This document shows, piece after piece, positions 24,424 through 33,862 of a stretch of DNA of 64,000 nt. The position numbers and the translations under genes are program-made. This DNA is from M3007 sp038203695 (lineage in GTDB: Bacteria > Bacteroidota > Bacteroidia > Chitinophagales > Saprospiraceae): contig JBBRDQ010000003.1 of the NCBI GenBank assembly GCA_038203695.1, positions 3,826 through 67,825 of the forward strand, in the 5' to 3' direction. The notes under the pieces are model-generated. The model did no database searches, had not been told where the DNA came from, and saw nothing but the letters and a program-made list of their open reading frames with translations. Each line of letters begins with the position of its first letter. The stretch's first letter is position 1.

Positions 24424-26469
24424 CTATTTTTTCTCCCTTATTTCGACAATTTCGACCCGGCGCTCCCGCGCCGCATCGGGGTGATAGATCGAATTTCGCT
24501 CATCCTGGAGATTATCGCTGATCCCAAGGCGTGCAGTCGTCTCTCCAAAACTGGTCTCAGTCACTTTTAATTGTCCTGCGGCAAGGTACGGCTGTAAAGC
24601 GCCATCTGCAAATGCGCTAAACTGATTTCGCACGCTGCTGATTCGTCTTTTGCCTAGGTTGATATTGTAGTCGCTCTGCGCCCGGGGACTCGTAAACCCT
24701 TTGATCAGGACTTCCAGTTGTTCGCCATTTTGCAGGCGCGTCAGTATTACATCGCATAATTGAGCCAGCCGATCGTAACCGCGCCGCACTTCGTTGTCAA
24801 AAAAATCCTCGATCATGCTTTCCGCTTCTTCCTGTTTGGTGCCGCGCAGGCCGGTGGAAAAATTGATGCGGTAGTCGTTTTCACGCTCCAGATAGGCCTG
24901 CGCCGTAGTCTCATAAGTCTTTTGCGTAGTCGTACGGTGCGTGCGTTTATCGGGTTCATCATTGTCAAAATAAAGCGGCAGTCCCACAAAATCCTGCAAC
25001 TTGGGCGGATCGGCCACCGGCGGTACCGGGAGTTCCGGTATTTGCGGGGGCGATTTTACTGCCAGGCCAGGTATGGAATCCTGGGCAGGCGGCGTTACTA
25101 CCGGCGGTTCGGGCAACTGGAAAGAAAAGATATCGTTGCAGCAAGCCTTGTTTTTTTCATCCAGGTAGAAAGAGCCCGGGCGGTTGCTGCTCAGGTAGCC
25201 ATTTTTGCCATCCGGCTTCAGAAAAAGGTACAGATCATTGTAACTGGTGTTCAGGCCGGCACCGGCGTTTTGTGGCGGACGGAGCAACGTGCTATCCTTT
25301 TTACTCCAAAAAATATCGTAGCCACCCATGCCCGGCAGTCCGTCGGAACTAAACCATAACTGCTGGGTAGGGCCGTGGAAAAACGGTGTAATGTCGTTTT
25401 CCGGTGTATTGATAGCCGACGCGTCTTGCGGTGTCTCAAATTTGGGCAATTTACCGATCTTTTTACCCGGCAACGGTAGATTGCAGGGGCAGAAGAAGTT
25501 CGTATCCAGGGGTACGGACCACAAGTCCATTTTCCCTTTTCCGCCCGGACGATCGCTGGCAAACCACAAAACCAGGCCTTCCAGATCCCGGTCATAGCCT
25601 ACGCTTGGCTGCGTGGCCGTATAACCTGGCATATTGACAGGCTCCGGCAACCGCACCGCTGGCAGCCATCGCTTGCGCCGATCCAGCAGCGTAAACCACA
25701 ATTCGCAGCGTATATCGCTGGCATTCAAGTTTTTACAAACGGTAAAAAAGACGTAGCGGCCGTCGGGAGAAAAAGCCGTGTGGGCAATATGCGCGCTGTC
25801 GGCAGCGGGAAAACCTTTGCCCGGTTCGCGGGCGCGACCTCCTTTCATCGAAAACATGATTTTGGTGATCTTGCTTTTCGCCGGACGCCGGTCATTTTTT
25901 TTATCAAATCGGTAGGAGGAAAAAAACAGCGTATCGCCGATCATTACCGGGGCGAAATCACTGTAAGGGCTGTTGATTTCTTTACCCAGGTGTTTGATCT
26001 CTAATTTGGTTTTATCGGCCGACAATTCCTGGGCGAGTCGGCAGGAAGCCAGTTCGCTTTGGGCCAACCGCAAGGATTCAGCGGGCGCAGTTGGATTGGA
26101 CGTAATAAAATTTTCCAGCAATTCGATGGCGGCCGGGTAATCGCCCTGCGCTTTCTTTACTTCGCTCAGTCGCAGATCCACCAGGGGAAATTCCTTGCGC
26201 CCTTTTTTAGAAGTACTGATCTTGCGGTAAGCGCGTTCGGCTTCCGGAAAGGCATTGAACATGCGCGTGCTTTCCGCATATTTCCACAGGATCTGTGGAT
26301 TATCGTCATCGCGTTGTAGTACGGTCGAATAATGTTGAGCGGCTGCAGCAAAGTCTTTGTCCCGAAAGGATGCATCCCCGGCTCGTTCGTACGCCCGAAG
26401 TGATTGCGCCCAGCTACTGATCGATCCTAAGAGGAGGAGGGTGATTAAAATGAAATTTCGCATAAGCAA
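24424..26469 (-). CDS. OmpA-family protein with TPR and PD40 repeats (PorE-like architecture)
   Basis: 681 residues. Signal peptide (about 1-22, ending SSWAQ); TPR-like helices (about 25-150; YERAGDASFRDKDFAAAAQHY); PD40/WD40-like beta repeats (about 165-440; FFSSYRFD, AFSPDGRYVFFT, LWFSSDGLPGMGGYDIFW, GYLSSNRPG); a Pro-rich linker (about 465-505); and an OmpA-like peptidoglycan-binding domain (about 560-680; LEVLIKGFTSPRAQSDYNINLGKRR). This combination is that of PorE-type proteins, which tie outer-membrane T9SS components to peptidoglycan. It lies 51 nt after a PorP/SprF-like gene, so the two may have formed one unit. Either Met1 or Met3 may be the start. Confidence 0.88.
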   Translation of the reverse strand: MLMRNFILITLLLLGSISSWAQSLRAYERAGDASFRDKDFAAAAQHYSTVLQRDDDNPQILWKYAESTRMFNAFPEAERAYRKISTSKKGRKEFPLVDLRLSEVKKAQGDYPAAIELLENFITSNPTAPAESLRLAQSELASCRLAQELSADKTKLEIKHLGKEINSPYSDFAPVMIGDTLFFSSYRFDKKNDRRPAKSKITKIMFSMKGGRAREPGKGFPAADSAHIAHTAFSPDGRYVFFTVCKNLNASDIRCELWFTLLDRRKRWLPAVRLPEPVNMPGYTATQPSVGYDRDLEGLVLWFASDRPGGKGKMDLWSVPLDTNFFCPCNLPLPGKKIGKLPKFETPQDASAINTPENDITPFFHGPTQQLWFSSDGLPGMGGYDIFWSKKDSTLLRPPQNAGAGLNTSYNDLYLFLKPDGKNGYLSSNRPGSFYLDEKNKACCNDIFSFQLPEPPVVTPPAQDSIPGLAVKSPPQIPELPVPPVADPPKLQDFVGLPLYFDNDEPDKRTHRTTTQKTYETTAQAYLERENDYRINFSTGLRGTKQEEAESMIEDFFDNEVRRGYDRLAQLCDVILTRLQNGEQLEVLIKGFTSPRAQSDYNINLGKRRISSVRNQFSAFADGALQPYLAAGQLKVTETSFGETTARLGISDNLQDERNSIYHPDAARERRVEIVEIREKK

Positions 26470-26520
26470 CTTTTTGGTGAAAGAGGCAGTGGGGAACCGG
26501 CAAGATACGGAATATTTAGC

Positions 26521-27524
26521 CTAAAAAATCGGACAAGACTTAAAAACTTTAACCGGTGGCACTGGAATTTTCCGATATACGGCGGCTATTTCAAACCCGC
26601 CCCGCCGTCCGGTCGCAACATTGAAATCGGAGGTGTTCAGATCGTAACTTACACCCACGGTCCATTCATTGCGTTCAAACTGTACAGCCGGAATAAAGGC
26701 ATCGCCTAAGCGCATGGCTAGGCTTACTTGCACGGCCGTCTCATTGCCCGGACCAGTAGTAAGCACTTGGCGCACCCCGCCTCCCGCCACAATCTCCCGG
26801 CTTTTGTGCATCGATTGTGCTACCGCAAAGGCCACAATATCCAGGGTTTGATTGATCTGGTAAGCGCTTTGCAGGTGGAGTGCCAGGCGGATGGGAAGAT
26901 TGGGTTGTTGGTCGTTGCGGAAGCCCAGTTTCGGACGATTCAAATGAAATGCGCCCGCTCCAATGCTCAGGCGCGATCTGGTTTCCGCAGATTCGACCTG
27001 CCATTGTAAGCCGGCCGATAGGGTCGGTACAAAACCGGAAGCGCGGTTGAAATTTTCTCCGGTCGAAGCGCTGGCGTTGAAAATATCGCCATCCCATTGA
27101 TTTTGAAACTTTAACGAATTGGTATTAAAACTTCTTTGCGCAAACGCAATGCCAAAACCGAGCGAAATGGCCTGTGCTCTCCCAGTGCCTGCGCGGCGCT
27201 GAGGTTCAACCCCGCCTGAGACCAGACTAGCGCCGCATCTCCGGCCTGGTCGTGCGCCAGCGAAAATCCGGCAGAGAGCAGACTGGTACCGCGTTGGCGG
27301 ACTTTCCAGTCGAATGCGCCGGCGAAGGTTTTGTAATTCACCGGCACGGACGTCCACTGGCTGCGATAAATAGCAGCAGCGCGCATGGATCCGCGAAACA
27401 TCCCCGTTGCAGCCGGCGTAAATTGTTGTGGCTGAAAATAGAATTGGGAGTAATGCAAATCCTGGGCTTGCAATTGCCCCCAAAACGACCAGCATAATAA
27501 GCAAAAAAACGTAGCAAAGCGCAT
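26521..27524 (-). pseudogene. PorP/SprF-family outer-membrane protein, interrupted by a single-base frameshift
   Basis: Two overlapping frames together encode one PorP/SprF protein. The first begins MRFATFFCLLCWSFWGQLQAQDLHYSQF at 27524 (signal peptide, then the family hallmark LHYSQFYFQPQQFTPAATG) and reads to about LSAAQALGEH; the family sequence then resumes in another frame as QAISLGFGIAFAQRSFN and runs to SCPIF at 26521. Restoring one base in the short run at about 27171-27177 (CCTGTG to CCTGGTG on the plus strand) would join the frames as ALGEHQAISLGF. The rest of the barrel looks intact and free of stops, so a very recent mutation or a sequencing error is likely. PorP/SprF proteins are T9SS outer-membrane components or partners of type B cargo. 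Confidence 0.85.
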
Positions 27525-27592
27525 AGGATATTGTTTATCGGGAGAAGAACAGGTTCTATATGCTCCCCAATCAGCTAATTTATGGTGATGCA

Positions 27593-27600
27593 CGAAGGTA
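27593..27600 (-). promoter_or_regulatory. Probable -7 box of the PorP/PorE pair
   Basis: TACCTTCG on the minus strand, one mismatch from TAnnTTTG, about 70 nt before the PorP/SprF start. Confidence 0.4.
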
Positions 27601-27766
27601 AAGAGCGATGAATTCTTAAGTTAATTTTTGGGTTACTGATTTTGAGTTTTTGGCTTTCTGTCGGTATGACGTGCATTTTTTATCTTTCGTTGGGCGTTCC
27701 TTCCTGTCAATAATGGTCATAAAACGTCTTTTCGTCTAATCCGCGAACGGCAGATATAAAAACTGC

Positions 27767-27774
27767 TATTTTTG
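27767..27774 (+). promoter_or_regulatory. -7 box of the subtilase gene
   Basis: TATTTTTG, exact TAnnTTTG, 119 nt before the protease ATG; implies an unusually long leader (about 110 nt) that contains a short reading frame. Confidence 0.5.
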
Positions 27775-27836
27775 CGTTTCAAATTGCGCCGCAAACATCC
27801 TTGCGGCCCTTTTATTTTACAACATCACTCACGCCC

Positions 27837-27896
27837 ATGTTAAGTTCCGGTTGTGTAAACCTGACTACAGGGTCAAAATCAATTTTCACAACATGA
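27837..27896 (+). CDS. Possible 19-codon leader peptide overlapping the subtilase start
   Basis: ATG at 27837 opens a 19-codon frame (MLSSGCVNLTTGSKSIFTT) whose TGA overlaps the protease start codon as ATGA (27893-27896). It lies within the leader downstream of the -7 box. The arrangement fits translational coupling, but the frame could be accidental. Confidence 0.3.
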   Translation: MLSSGCVNLTTGSKSIFTT

Positions 27897-29581
27897 CATT
27901 GCAAAAATTAGTGGCTATCGCCGCATTCTGCCTGCCTGTGTTCACCCTGGCCGCTCAGGCGCCTAAAGCACCGGACAACTGGTTTACCCGCGATATGTCG
28001 AAAGACAATGTACAGGGTACCAGCAGCGATGAAGCCCTTAAAATGCTCAAAGAAAAGGGCAAAGAAGGTAAAACTGTTATCGTAGCAGTCCTGGACTCGG
28101 GTGTCGACTATAAACACGAAGACCTGAAAGACGTAATGTGGACCAACCCGGGCGAAATCGCCGGCAACGGTAAGGACGACGATGGCAATGGTTACATCGA
28201 CGACATACACGGCTGGAATTTCCTGGGCGGCAAGGACGGTAAAAATGTCGATCACGAAACGCTGGAACTCACCCGCGAATACGTGCGCCTGAGCAAACGT
28301 TTCAAAGACACCGATCCTAAAAACCTGTATGGTCCGGCCAAAGATGAGTACAAATATTATGAAGACATCAAATCGGCCTTCGAATCGCAACTCAAAGACA
28401 TCAAAGACCAAAAGGAGCAAACCGAAGGCTTTTTTGTCCAGTTGGATGCAGCCATCGCTTCGGTAAAAGCAGAAGTAGGCAAAACTACGATCACCAACGA
28501 AGACATCGCCGAAGCGAAAAAAAGCACGAAAACGGATGTGCAAGCCTCGGCTACCTTGCTGGAGCGTGTATTCGGTCGTGGTATGACCATTGAAGGTGTC
28601 GAAGATCAGCGCAAAGAAGCCAATGACTACTTCGCGAGCCAACTGAATTACAATCTCAATCCTGATTATAATCCACGTAGTGTCGTGGGCGACAATCCGG
28701 AAGATCTGACCAGCAAAATTTATGGTAACAACGATTACCGCGGACCGGATGCCAGTCACGGCACGCACGTTGCCGGTATCATTGCGGCTACACGCGATAA
28801 TGGCGTCGGCATCAACGGCATTGCGCCGAATGTGCGCATCATGAGTGTTCGCTGTGTGCCCGACGGCGATGAGCGCGATAAAGATGTCGCCAATGCTATC
28901 TATTACGCCGTAAACAACGGTGCAAGTATCATCAATATGTCTTTCGGTAAAGGATACAGTCCGCAAAAAGCCTACGTCGATGCGGCTATGCAATACGCGG
29001 CTGACCATGATGTACTGCTGGTGCACGCTGCCGGCAACGACTCGGAAAACAACGACTCCGATCCAAACTTCCCGAATGACGAATTTGGCTCTACGGTGAA
29101 AGGTCAATTCAAGAAGGGCAAAAACGTGGCCACCTGGGTGGAAATCGGCGCGCTCTCCTGGAAACCTGCCGAAAAACGCGTGGCTCCATTCTCTAATTAC
29201 GGTAAGAAAAATGTGGATTTGTTCTCCCCGGGTGTCGATCTTAACTCTACCATTCCGGATAACAAATACGCTGCTTTTAGCGGTACTTCGATGGCTTCTC
29301 CTGCTGCGGCAGGCGTTGCAGCTGTCCTGCGCTCTTATTACCCCGGTCTTTCGGCAGTACAGGTAAAGAACATTATGATGGAATCGGTTACCAAATCTGA
29401 CGAGCAGGTGGTGAAACCAGGCACGAAAGATGAAAAAGTTGCTTTTAGCAGCCTTTCGGTTACCGGCGGCGTAGTCAATACGACCAATGCGGTGGTACTG
29501 GCCGAAAAAACCAAAGGTAAAAAGGTGAAAAAAGCGCTTTGGCGCGATGCAGCCGCAAAAGTAAAAGTGGCAATGCCTTAA
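27893..29581 (+). CDS. Secreted subtilisin-like serine protease (S8) with a large insertion
   Basis: 562 residues starting MTLQKLVAIAAF; signal peptide ends about residue 21 (TLAAQA). The catalytic triad is intact: Asp68 (VAVLDSGVD), His289 (DASHGTHVAG) and Ser466 (SGTSMASPAAAG). About 220 residues lie between Asp and His, far more than in typical subtilisins; this insert is charged and helical (DEYKYYEDIKSAFESQ, KSTKTDVQASATLLERVFGR). The family form with this insert is common in Bacteroidota. There is no T9SS domain at the C-terminus, which ends in a Lys-rich stretch (KTKGKKVKKALW), so periplasmic location or other export is likely. A strong terminator follows. Confidence 0.92.
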   Translation: MTLQKLVAIAAFCLPVFTLAAQAPKAPDNWFTRDMSKDNVQGTSSDEALKMLKEKGKEGKTVIVAVLDSGVDYKHEDLKDVMWTNPGEIAGNGKDDDGNGYIDDIHGWNFLGGKDGKNVDHETLELTREYVRLSKRFKDTDPKNLYGPAKDEYKYYEDIKSAFESQLKDIKDQKEQTEGFFVQLDAAIASVKAEVGKTTITNEDIAEAKKSTKTDVQASATLLERVFGRGMTIEGVEDQRKEANDYFASQLNYNLNPDYNPRSVVGDNPEDLTSKIYGNNDYRGPDASHGTHVAGIIAATRDNGVGINGIAPNVRIMSVRCVPDGDERDKDVANAIYYAVNNGASIINMSFGKGYSPQKAYVDAAMQYAADHDVLLVHAAGNDSENNDSDPNFPNDEFGSTVKGQFKKGKNVATWVEIGALSWKPAEKRVAPFSNYGKKNVDLFSPGVDLNSTIPDNKYAAFSGTSMASPAAAGVAAVLRSYYPGLSAVQVKNIMMESVTKSDEQVVKPGTKDEKVAFSSLSVTGGVVNTTNAVVLAEKTKGKKVKKALWRDAAAKVKVAMP

Positions 29582-29600
29582 TTTTAGGCAGGAATAAATA

Positions 29601-29649
29601 ATAAGGAACGGCCCGATGTACTTCTGTACACCGGGCCGTTCCTTTATTG
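29601..29649 (+). terminator. Strong intrinsic terminator of the subtilase gene
   Basis: AAGGAACGGCCCG (29603-29615) pairs with CGGGCCGTTCCTT (29632-29644), with a further inner GTAC/GTAC pair; followed by TTATT. Confidence 0.85.
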
Positions 29650-29731
29650 GTAAGCATAATTCAGACCAGCCTGTCCGGTTGCGTTATAGACTGGCGCAGT
29701 TAAAAATACTCGATTTCGCGATCTGAATGAT

Positions 29732-29739
29732 TACTTTTG
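29732..29739 (+). promoter_or_regulatory. -7 box of paaZ
   Basis: TACTTTTG, exact TAnnTTTG, 41 nt upstream of the paaZ ATG. Confidence 0.6.
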
Positions 29740-29780
29740 TGGCGTTTAAACCGTAAGAAAACAGCCTTAACCACTTAATT

Positions 29781-31850
29781 ATGCATCAATTACACAATTT
29801 CGTTGGCAACCGCTGGATTGCAGGCGAAGGCGATGGTACACCACAATACCACGCTATTACAGGTGATTTGCTAGGTACTGCCAGTAGCCAGGGACTGGAT
29901 TACGCTGCCATACTGGAATACGGTCGTAAAACAGGCGGTCCAATATTGCGTCGTATGACTTTTCATGAGCGAGGACGCATGCTAAAATCTTTAGCATTGT
30001 ACCTCACAGAAAGAAAGGAAAAATATTATACCATCAGTCATTGGACGGGCGCTACCCGCCAGGATAGTTGGGTGGATATCGAAGGCGGTATTGGCAACTT
30101 GTTCGCTTACAGTGGTTTACGCCGCCGATTTCCGAACGAGTCCTATTACGTGGAAGGAGAGACGGTTCGGCTGTCCAAAGAGAATACCTTTATCGGCCAC
30201 CATATTCTCGTCCCCAAACAAGGCGTGGCCATCCACATTAATGCCTTCAATTTCCCTATCTGGGGTATGCTCGAAAAAATTGCCGTCAACCTCTTGGCCG
30301 GTATGCCGGCGGTGGTAAAAGCCAGCGAGCAAACCTCTTATCTAACCGAAGCGATGGTGCGCGATATTGCCGCATCGGGCATTTTGCCGGAGGGCGCGCT
30401 GCAATTGGTCGTAGGTTCCGGTCACGGTATTCTGGATGCGGTGCAGATGCATGATGTCGTTACTTTTACCGGATCCGCTTCCACCGGCCGACTTTTACGG
30501 GCGCATCCAGCCTTGCTGGCGCACAGCGTACCATTTACCATGGAAGCCGACTCGCTCAATGCCGCTATTTTAGGGCAAGACGCCGCGCCGGGTACGCCTG
30601 AATTCGATCTCTTCATCAAAGAATGTCGCCGGGAAATGGTGACCAAGGCCGGTCAGAAATGTACCGCCATCCGGCGTATTGTCGTACCGGAAAATCTGCT
30701 GGAAGCAGTGCAAAGTGCTTTACGCAAAGAACTCTCTAAGACGGTCGTCGGTGACCCGGCCGTGGAAGGCGTGCGCATGGGTGCCCTCATCAACCGGGCG
30801 CATCTTGCGCGTGTACGAGAGCGACTGGCCGAATTAACCGTTGCGACACCCGTTATTTTTGGCGATCCGGATGCATTTGAGGTGACCGGTGCAGCACGCG
30901 ACAAAGGGGCATTCATTCCACCGGTTTTATTGTTGAATGATAATCCGTATCAAAAAACGCTTACGCACGAGACCGAGTGTTTTGGACCGGTATCTACATT
31001 GATGCCGTATAAAACCCTGGAAAATGCCATTGAAATTGCCAATATGGGCAAAGGATCGCTGGTCTCCAGCATTTGCACCTACGATCCGCACATCATGCGC
31101 ACCTACGTACTGGATGCCGCAGCGTTTCATGGACGCATCCTCATCCTCAATCGCACGTCGGCCAAAGAAAGTACCGGACATGGCTCGCCGATGCCGATGT
31201 TGACCCACGGCGGTCCCGGTCGCGCGGGTGGCGGGGAAGAAATGGGCGGTATGCGCGGGGTGTTGCATTACCTGCAACGCACGGCTATTCAGGGCCATCC
31301 GACCGATATAACTGCCGTTACCAACCAATACCAAACGGGCGCACAGCAAACCGAGACACCGGTACATCCCTTTAAAAAACACTTTGAAGACTTGTTTATC
31401 GGCGAGACACTGCTGACCGCCAAACACACGGTGAGCGAAGCGGATATTCATAATTTTGCCAATGTGAGTGGCGATAATTTCTATGCGCACATGGACGCGA
31501 CCTCCCTTGAGGGAACCCCTTTTACCGGTAGGGTAGCGCATGGTTATTTCGTGCTTTCCAAGGCCGCCGGATTATTCGTCGATGCTAAAAAAGGACCGGT
31601 TTTACTCAATTATGGCCTCGATGAATGCCGTTTTACCAAACCCGTTTACCCTGGTATGACGATCGGCGTGAAACTAACCGTCCGGGAAAAAATCGAACAG
31701 GAGCACGATCCAACCCGGGAAGGTATTGCCGCCATCCCTCGCGGCATTGTCAAGTGGCTGGTAGATGTGTACGATGAAACCGGCGAAACCGTCGCCATCG
31801 CAACAATATTGACTATGGTAAGAAGGAAAGGGGTTATGGGTTATGAGTGA
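29781..31850 (+). CDS. paaZ: PaaZ-like bifunctional aldehyde dehydrogenase / enoyl-CoA hydratase
   Basis: 689 residues, the full two-domain form. Residues about 1-520 are an aldehyde dehydrogenase with the catalytic Cys294 (KAGQKCTAIRR), Glu255 (FTMEADSLN) and NAFNFPIWG / FTGSASTG for cofactor binding. Residues about 540-689 are a MaoC-like hydratase hot-dog domain (FANVSGDNFYAHMD, GRVAHGYFVLS). In phenylacetate degradation PaaZ opens the oxepin-CoA ring and oxidises the aldehyde. No paaABCDE, paaG or paaK genes are in the window, so a single-gene role in another aldehyde or CoA pathway, or a cluster elsewhere, is possible. Confidence 0.93.
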   Translation: MHQLHNFVGNRWIAGEGDGTPQYHAITGDLLGTASSQGLDYAAILEYGRKTGGPILRRMTFHERGRMLKSLALYLTERKEKYYTISHWTGATRQDSWVDIEGGIGNLFAYSGLRRRFPNESYYVEGETVRLSKENTFIGHHILVPKQGVAIHINAFNFPIWGMLEKIAVNLLAGMPAVVKASEQTSYLTEAMVRDIAASGILPEGALQLVVGSGHGILDAVQMHDVVTFTGSASTGRLLRAHPALLAHSVPFTMEADSLNAAILGQDAAPGTPEFDLFIKECRREMVTKAGQKCTAIRRIVVPENLLEAVQSALRKELSKTVVGDPAVEGVRMGALINRAHLARVRERLAELTVATPVIFGDPDAFEVTGAARDKGAFIPPVLLLNDNPYQKTLTHETECFGPVSTLMPYKTLENAIEIANMGKGSLVSSICTYDPHIMRTYVLDAAAFHGRILILNRTSAKESTGHGSPMPMLTHGGPGRAGGGEEMGGMRGVLHYLQRTAIQGHPTDITAVTNQYQTGAQQTETPVHPFKKHFEDLFIGETLLTAKHTVSEADIHNFANVSGDNFYAHMDATSLEGTPFTGRVAHGYFVLSKAAGLFVDAKKGPVLLNYGLDECRFTKPVYPGMTIGVKLTVREKIEQEHDPTREGIAAIPRGIVKWLVDVYDETGETVAIATILTMVRRKGVMGYE

Positions 31851-31935
31851 TGAGTTATTTTTCATGATTTGTAGTTAAGCCTCTGATAATCAATGCCTAA
31901 CACTCGATTATGAAGAATAACTCATGACCCATAAC
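31833..31935. repeat. Imperfect inverted repeat between paaZ and a convergent lipoprotein gene
   Basis: GTTATGGGTTATGAGT and following bases (31833-31859) pair with AATAACTCATGACCCATAAC (31916-31935). The left arm overlaps the last codons of paaZ. No long T-run follows; it may act as a weak bidirectional terminator. Confidence 0.45.
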
Positions 31936-31939
31936 TTTT

Positions 31940-32605
31940 CTACTCCTGCACCATAATCGTGTCGGTTTGCGAATAGAACTCCACGATAGCGGTGGCGCTG
32001 ATGCCGTTGACCGTGGCTTTTTCGAGCCGTTTTCGCACGAGGTATAAGGTCCATTGTCCGGGATCCAGGGCGGAAATTTTAACGGCGGGCAGGGCTATTT
32101 CAGGGATACTTGCGGTGGTGATCATTTCCATCGGCAACGTCTTGCCCAGTGCTGCATTTTCCCACATACACACCAGCGATTCGCCTTTTTGCAAGCCCCC
32201 GCCTTCCCAGCGCAATCGGGTGGCCTGCCGGCGCGAAAGCGTCGGGGTATCAAATCCGAATTTGCCGACCCCGGCCATGGGCACTTCAAACTGGTGCCTT
32301 GCGTCTGCTTCCTGCCATTCGAAGGAATACTTCGGCACGAGCCCTCCGGCGTAACTTACCTGATAAGTCAGACCTTGTACCGGCTGCAATTTCATCGGCA
32401 TGCCCTGGAAGCGAAAGCCCCCGGACATTTCCACCGGTGCCGGTGGCGTAGCTGCTTCATTGCGCAAACTGGCCTGCGCCAGCACTTGATTTTCTGTTTC
32501 CAGAATCCGGATGTAACAATCCAGCGAGCGTTTTACGGGCGAAACTGGACTTTTACAGGTTGCCAAACAGAATATTGCGAGAATCGAAAAAAAGATGTGT
32601 TTCAT
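31940..32605 (-). CDS. Predicted lipoprotein, function unknown
   Basis: 221 residues with a lipoprotein signal (FCLATC, Cys17). The mature part looks all-beta (FRFQGMPMKLQPVQGLTYQVSY, GQWTLYLVRKR), with no catalytic motif. It is convergent to paaZ and divergent from the dehydrogenase gene, so it is a single-gene transcript. I do not recognise a family. Confidence 0.75.
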   Translation of the reverse strand: MKHIFFSILAIFCLATCKSPVSPVKRSLDCYIRILETENQVLAQASLRNEAATPPAPVEMSGGFRFQGMPMKLQPVQGLTYQVSYAGGLVPKYSFEWQEADARHQFEVPMAGVGKFGFDTPTLSRRQATRLRWEGGGLQKGESLVCMWENAALGKTLPMEMITTASIPEIALPAVKISALDPGQWTLYLVRKRLEKATVNGISATAIVEFYSQTDTIMVQE

Positions 32606-32823
32606 ATTGTTGTGTAAATATCTTTGCCGCCTGTTAGTCGAACGGGCTTAACTGTTTATCGGTAAAATACCGCACTGCAAATGTCTGTCAAGTCTGGCGA
32701 ACGACCAACGAACATCGCTTTTCGTTCACGAACTCAAAGGATGTATTCATCCCCGTACGGGGTTATTTCACACAATCGGGCATTTTTCTCCGCTGGAGGG
32801 TGCCTATTTTCGACCTATCGTTC

Positions 32824-33768
32824 GTGAAAAAAGTATTAATCACGGATGACTGCCATCCGTATTTGATCGAAGCATTGACGCAGTTAGGCTTTTCCTGCGA
32901 TTTTGAACCGGAGATTACGCCGGAAGAAACATTGCAGCGCATTGCTGACTATACGGGGTTGATCATCAACAGCAAGATCAATGTGAACCGCAGTTTTATA
33001 GACGCTGCGCTACAGTTGCGTTTTGTCGGACGACTGGGTTCCGGGATGGAGATTGTCGATCGCCCGTATGCTACCGAAAGAGGCATTGCGGTAATAAGCA
33101 GCCCAGAGGGCAATCGGAATGCAGTGGCGGAGCAAGCGCTTGGCATGTTGCTCGCCTTGGCGAACAACCTGTTGCAAGCTGATCGGGAAGTGCGGCAGAA
33201 TATATGGCGGCGGGAAGCGAACCGGGGTTTTGAATTGCGCGGCAAGACAATGGGGATTATCGGGTTTGGGCATACCGGTAGCCAGTTCGCCCGGGTTTTG
33301 TCCGGTTTGGGCATGCACATAATCGCTTTTGATAAATATAAAACAGCGTATGTGGATGATTTTCCGGGCGTACAGGAAGGCACATTGGAAGAAATACAGA
33401 CCCAGGCAGATGTGATTAGTTTGCACCTGCCACTTACGCCGGAAACGAAGCATTATGTGGATCAGGCATTTATCGCCCAATGCCGGCCCGGAGTAGTTTT
33501 GGTGAATACTTCGCGGGGCCAATGCATCAAAACCGACGATTTGATCGCCGCGTTGGAGACAAGATGGGTACAGGGTGCGTGTCTGGATGTATTTGAAAAT
33601 GAAAAACCAGGAACCTTCACCGAGGCTGAATTTACAAGGTACGATCGGTTGCATGCGCTTGACAATGTGGTACTTGCGCCTCATATCGCCGGGTGGACCC
33701 ATGAATCTAAAGCCCGCATGGCAGCAGTACTGATTGAAAAAATTAAGACAGTTTTGTCAAAACAATGA
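32824..33768 (+). CDS. D-isomer-specific 2-hydroxyacid dehydrogenase family protein
   Basis: 314 residues from GTG at 32824 (KKVLITDDCHPYLIEAL). A longer GTG start at 32800 exists, but a TATTTTCG box (32805-32812) lies between the two. NAD-binding GIIGFGHTGSQFARVL (GxGxxG), LGSGMEIVD, the catalytic Arg in NTSRGQCI, Glu in FENEKPG region and APHIAGWT with the His acid/base match the phosphoglycerate/lactate dehydrogenase superfamily. Substrate is uncertain; similarity to the catalytic part of D-3-phosphoglycerate dehydrogenase is clearest, but the ACT domain is absent. The gap 32606-32823 also holds TATCTTTG at 32619-32626. Confidence 0.85.
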   Translation: MKKVLITDDCHPYLIEALTQLGFSCDFEPEITPEETLQRIADYTGLIINSKINVNRSFIDAALQLRFVGRLGSGMEIVDRPYATERGIAVISSPEGNRNAVAEQALGMLLALANNLLQADREVRQNIWRREANRGFELRGKTMGIIGFGHTGSQFARVLSGLGMHIIAFDKYKTAYVDDFPGVQEGTLEEIQTQADVISLHLPLTPETKHYVDQAFIAQCRPGVVLVNTSRGQCIKTDDLIAALETRWVQGACLDVFENEKPGTFTEAEFTRYDRLHALDNVVLAPHIAGWTHESKARMAAVLIEKIKTVLSKQ

Positions 33769-33862
33769 CAATCTATCGTGAGAATAATGCGGTCAGTCGA
33801 TGAATTCATTATCATTGCGGCCCGTTTTGTATTGTGAACTACAATTTTTAACCAGCATTTTT

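Noticed and set aside
27908..29107. 399-codon minus-strand frame
   Set aside because: Antisense shadow of the subtilase gene, whose catalytic motifs are on the plus strand.
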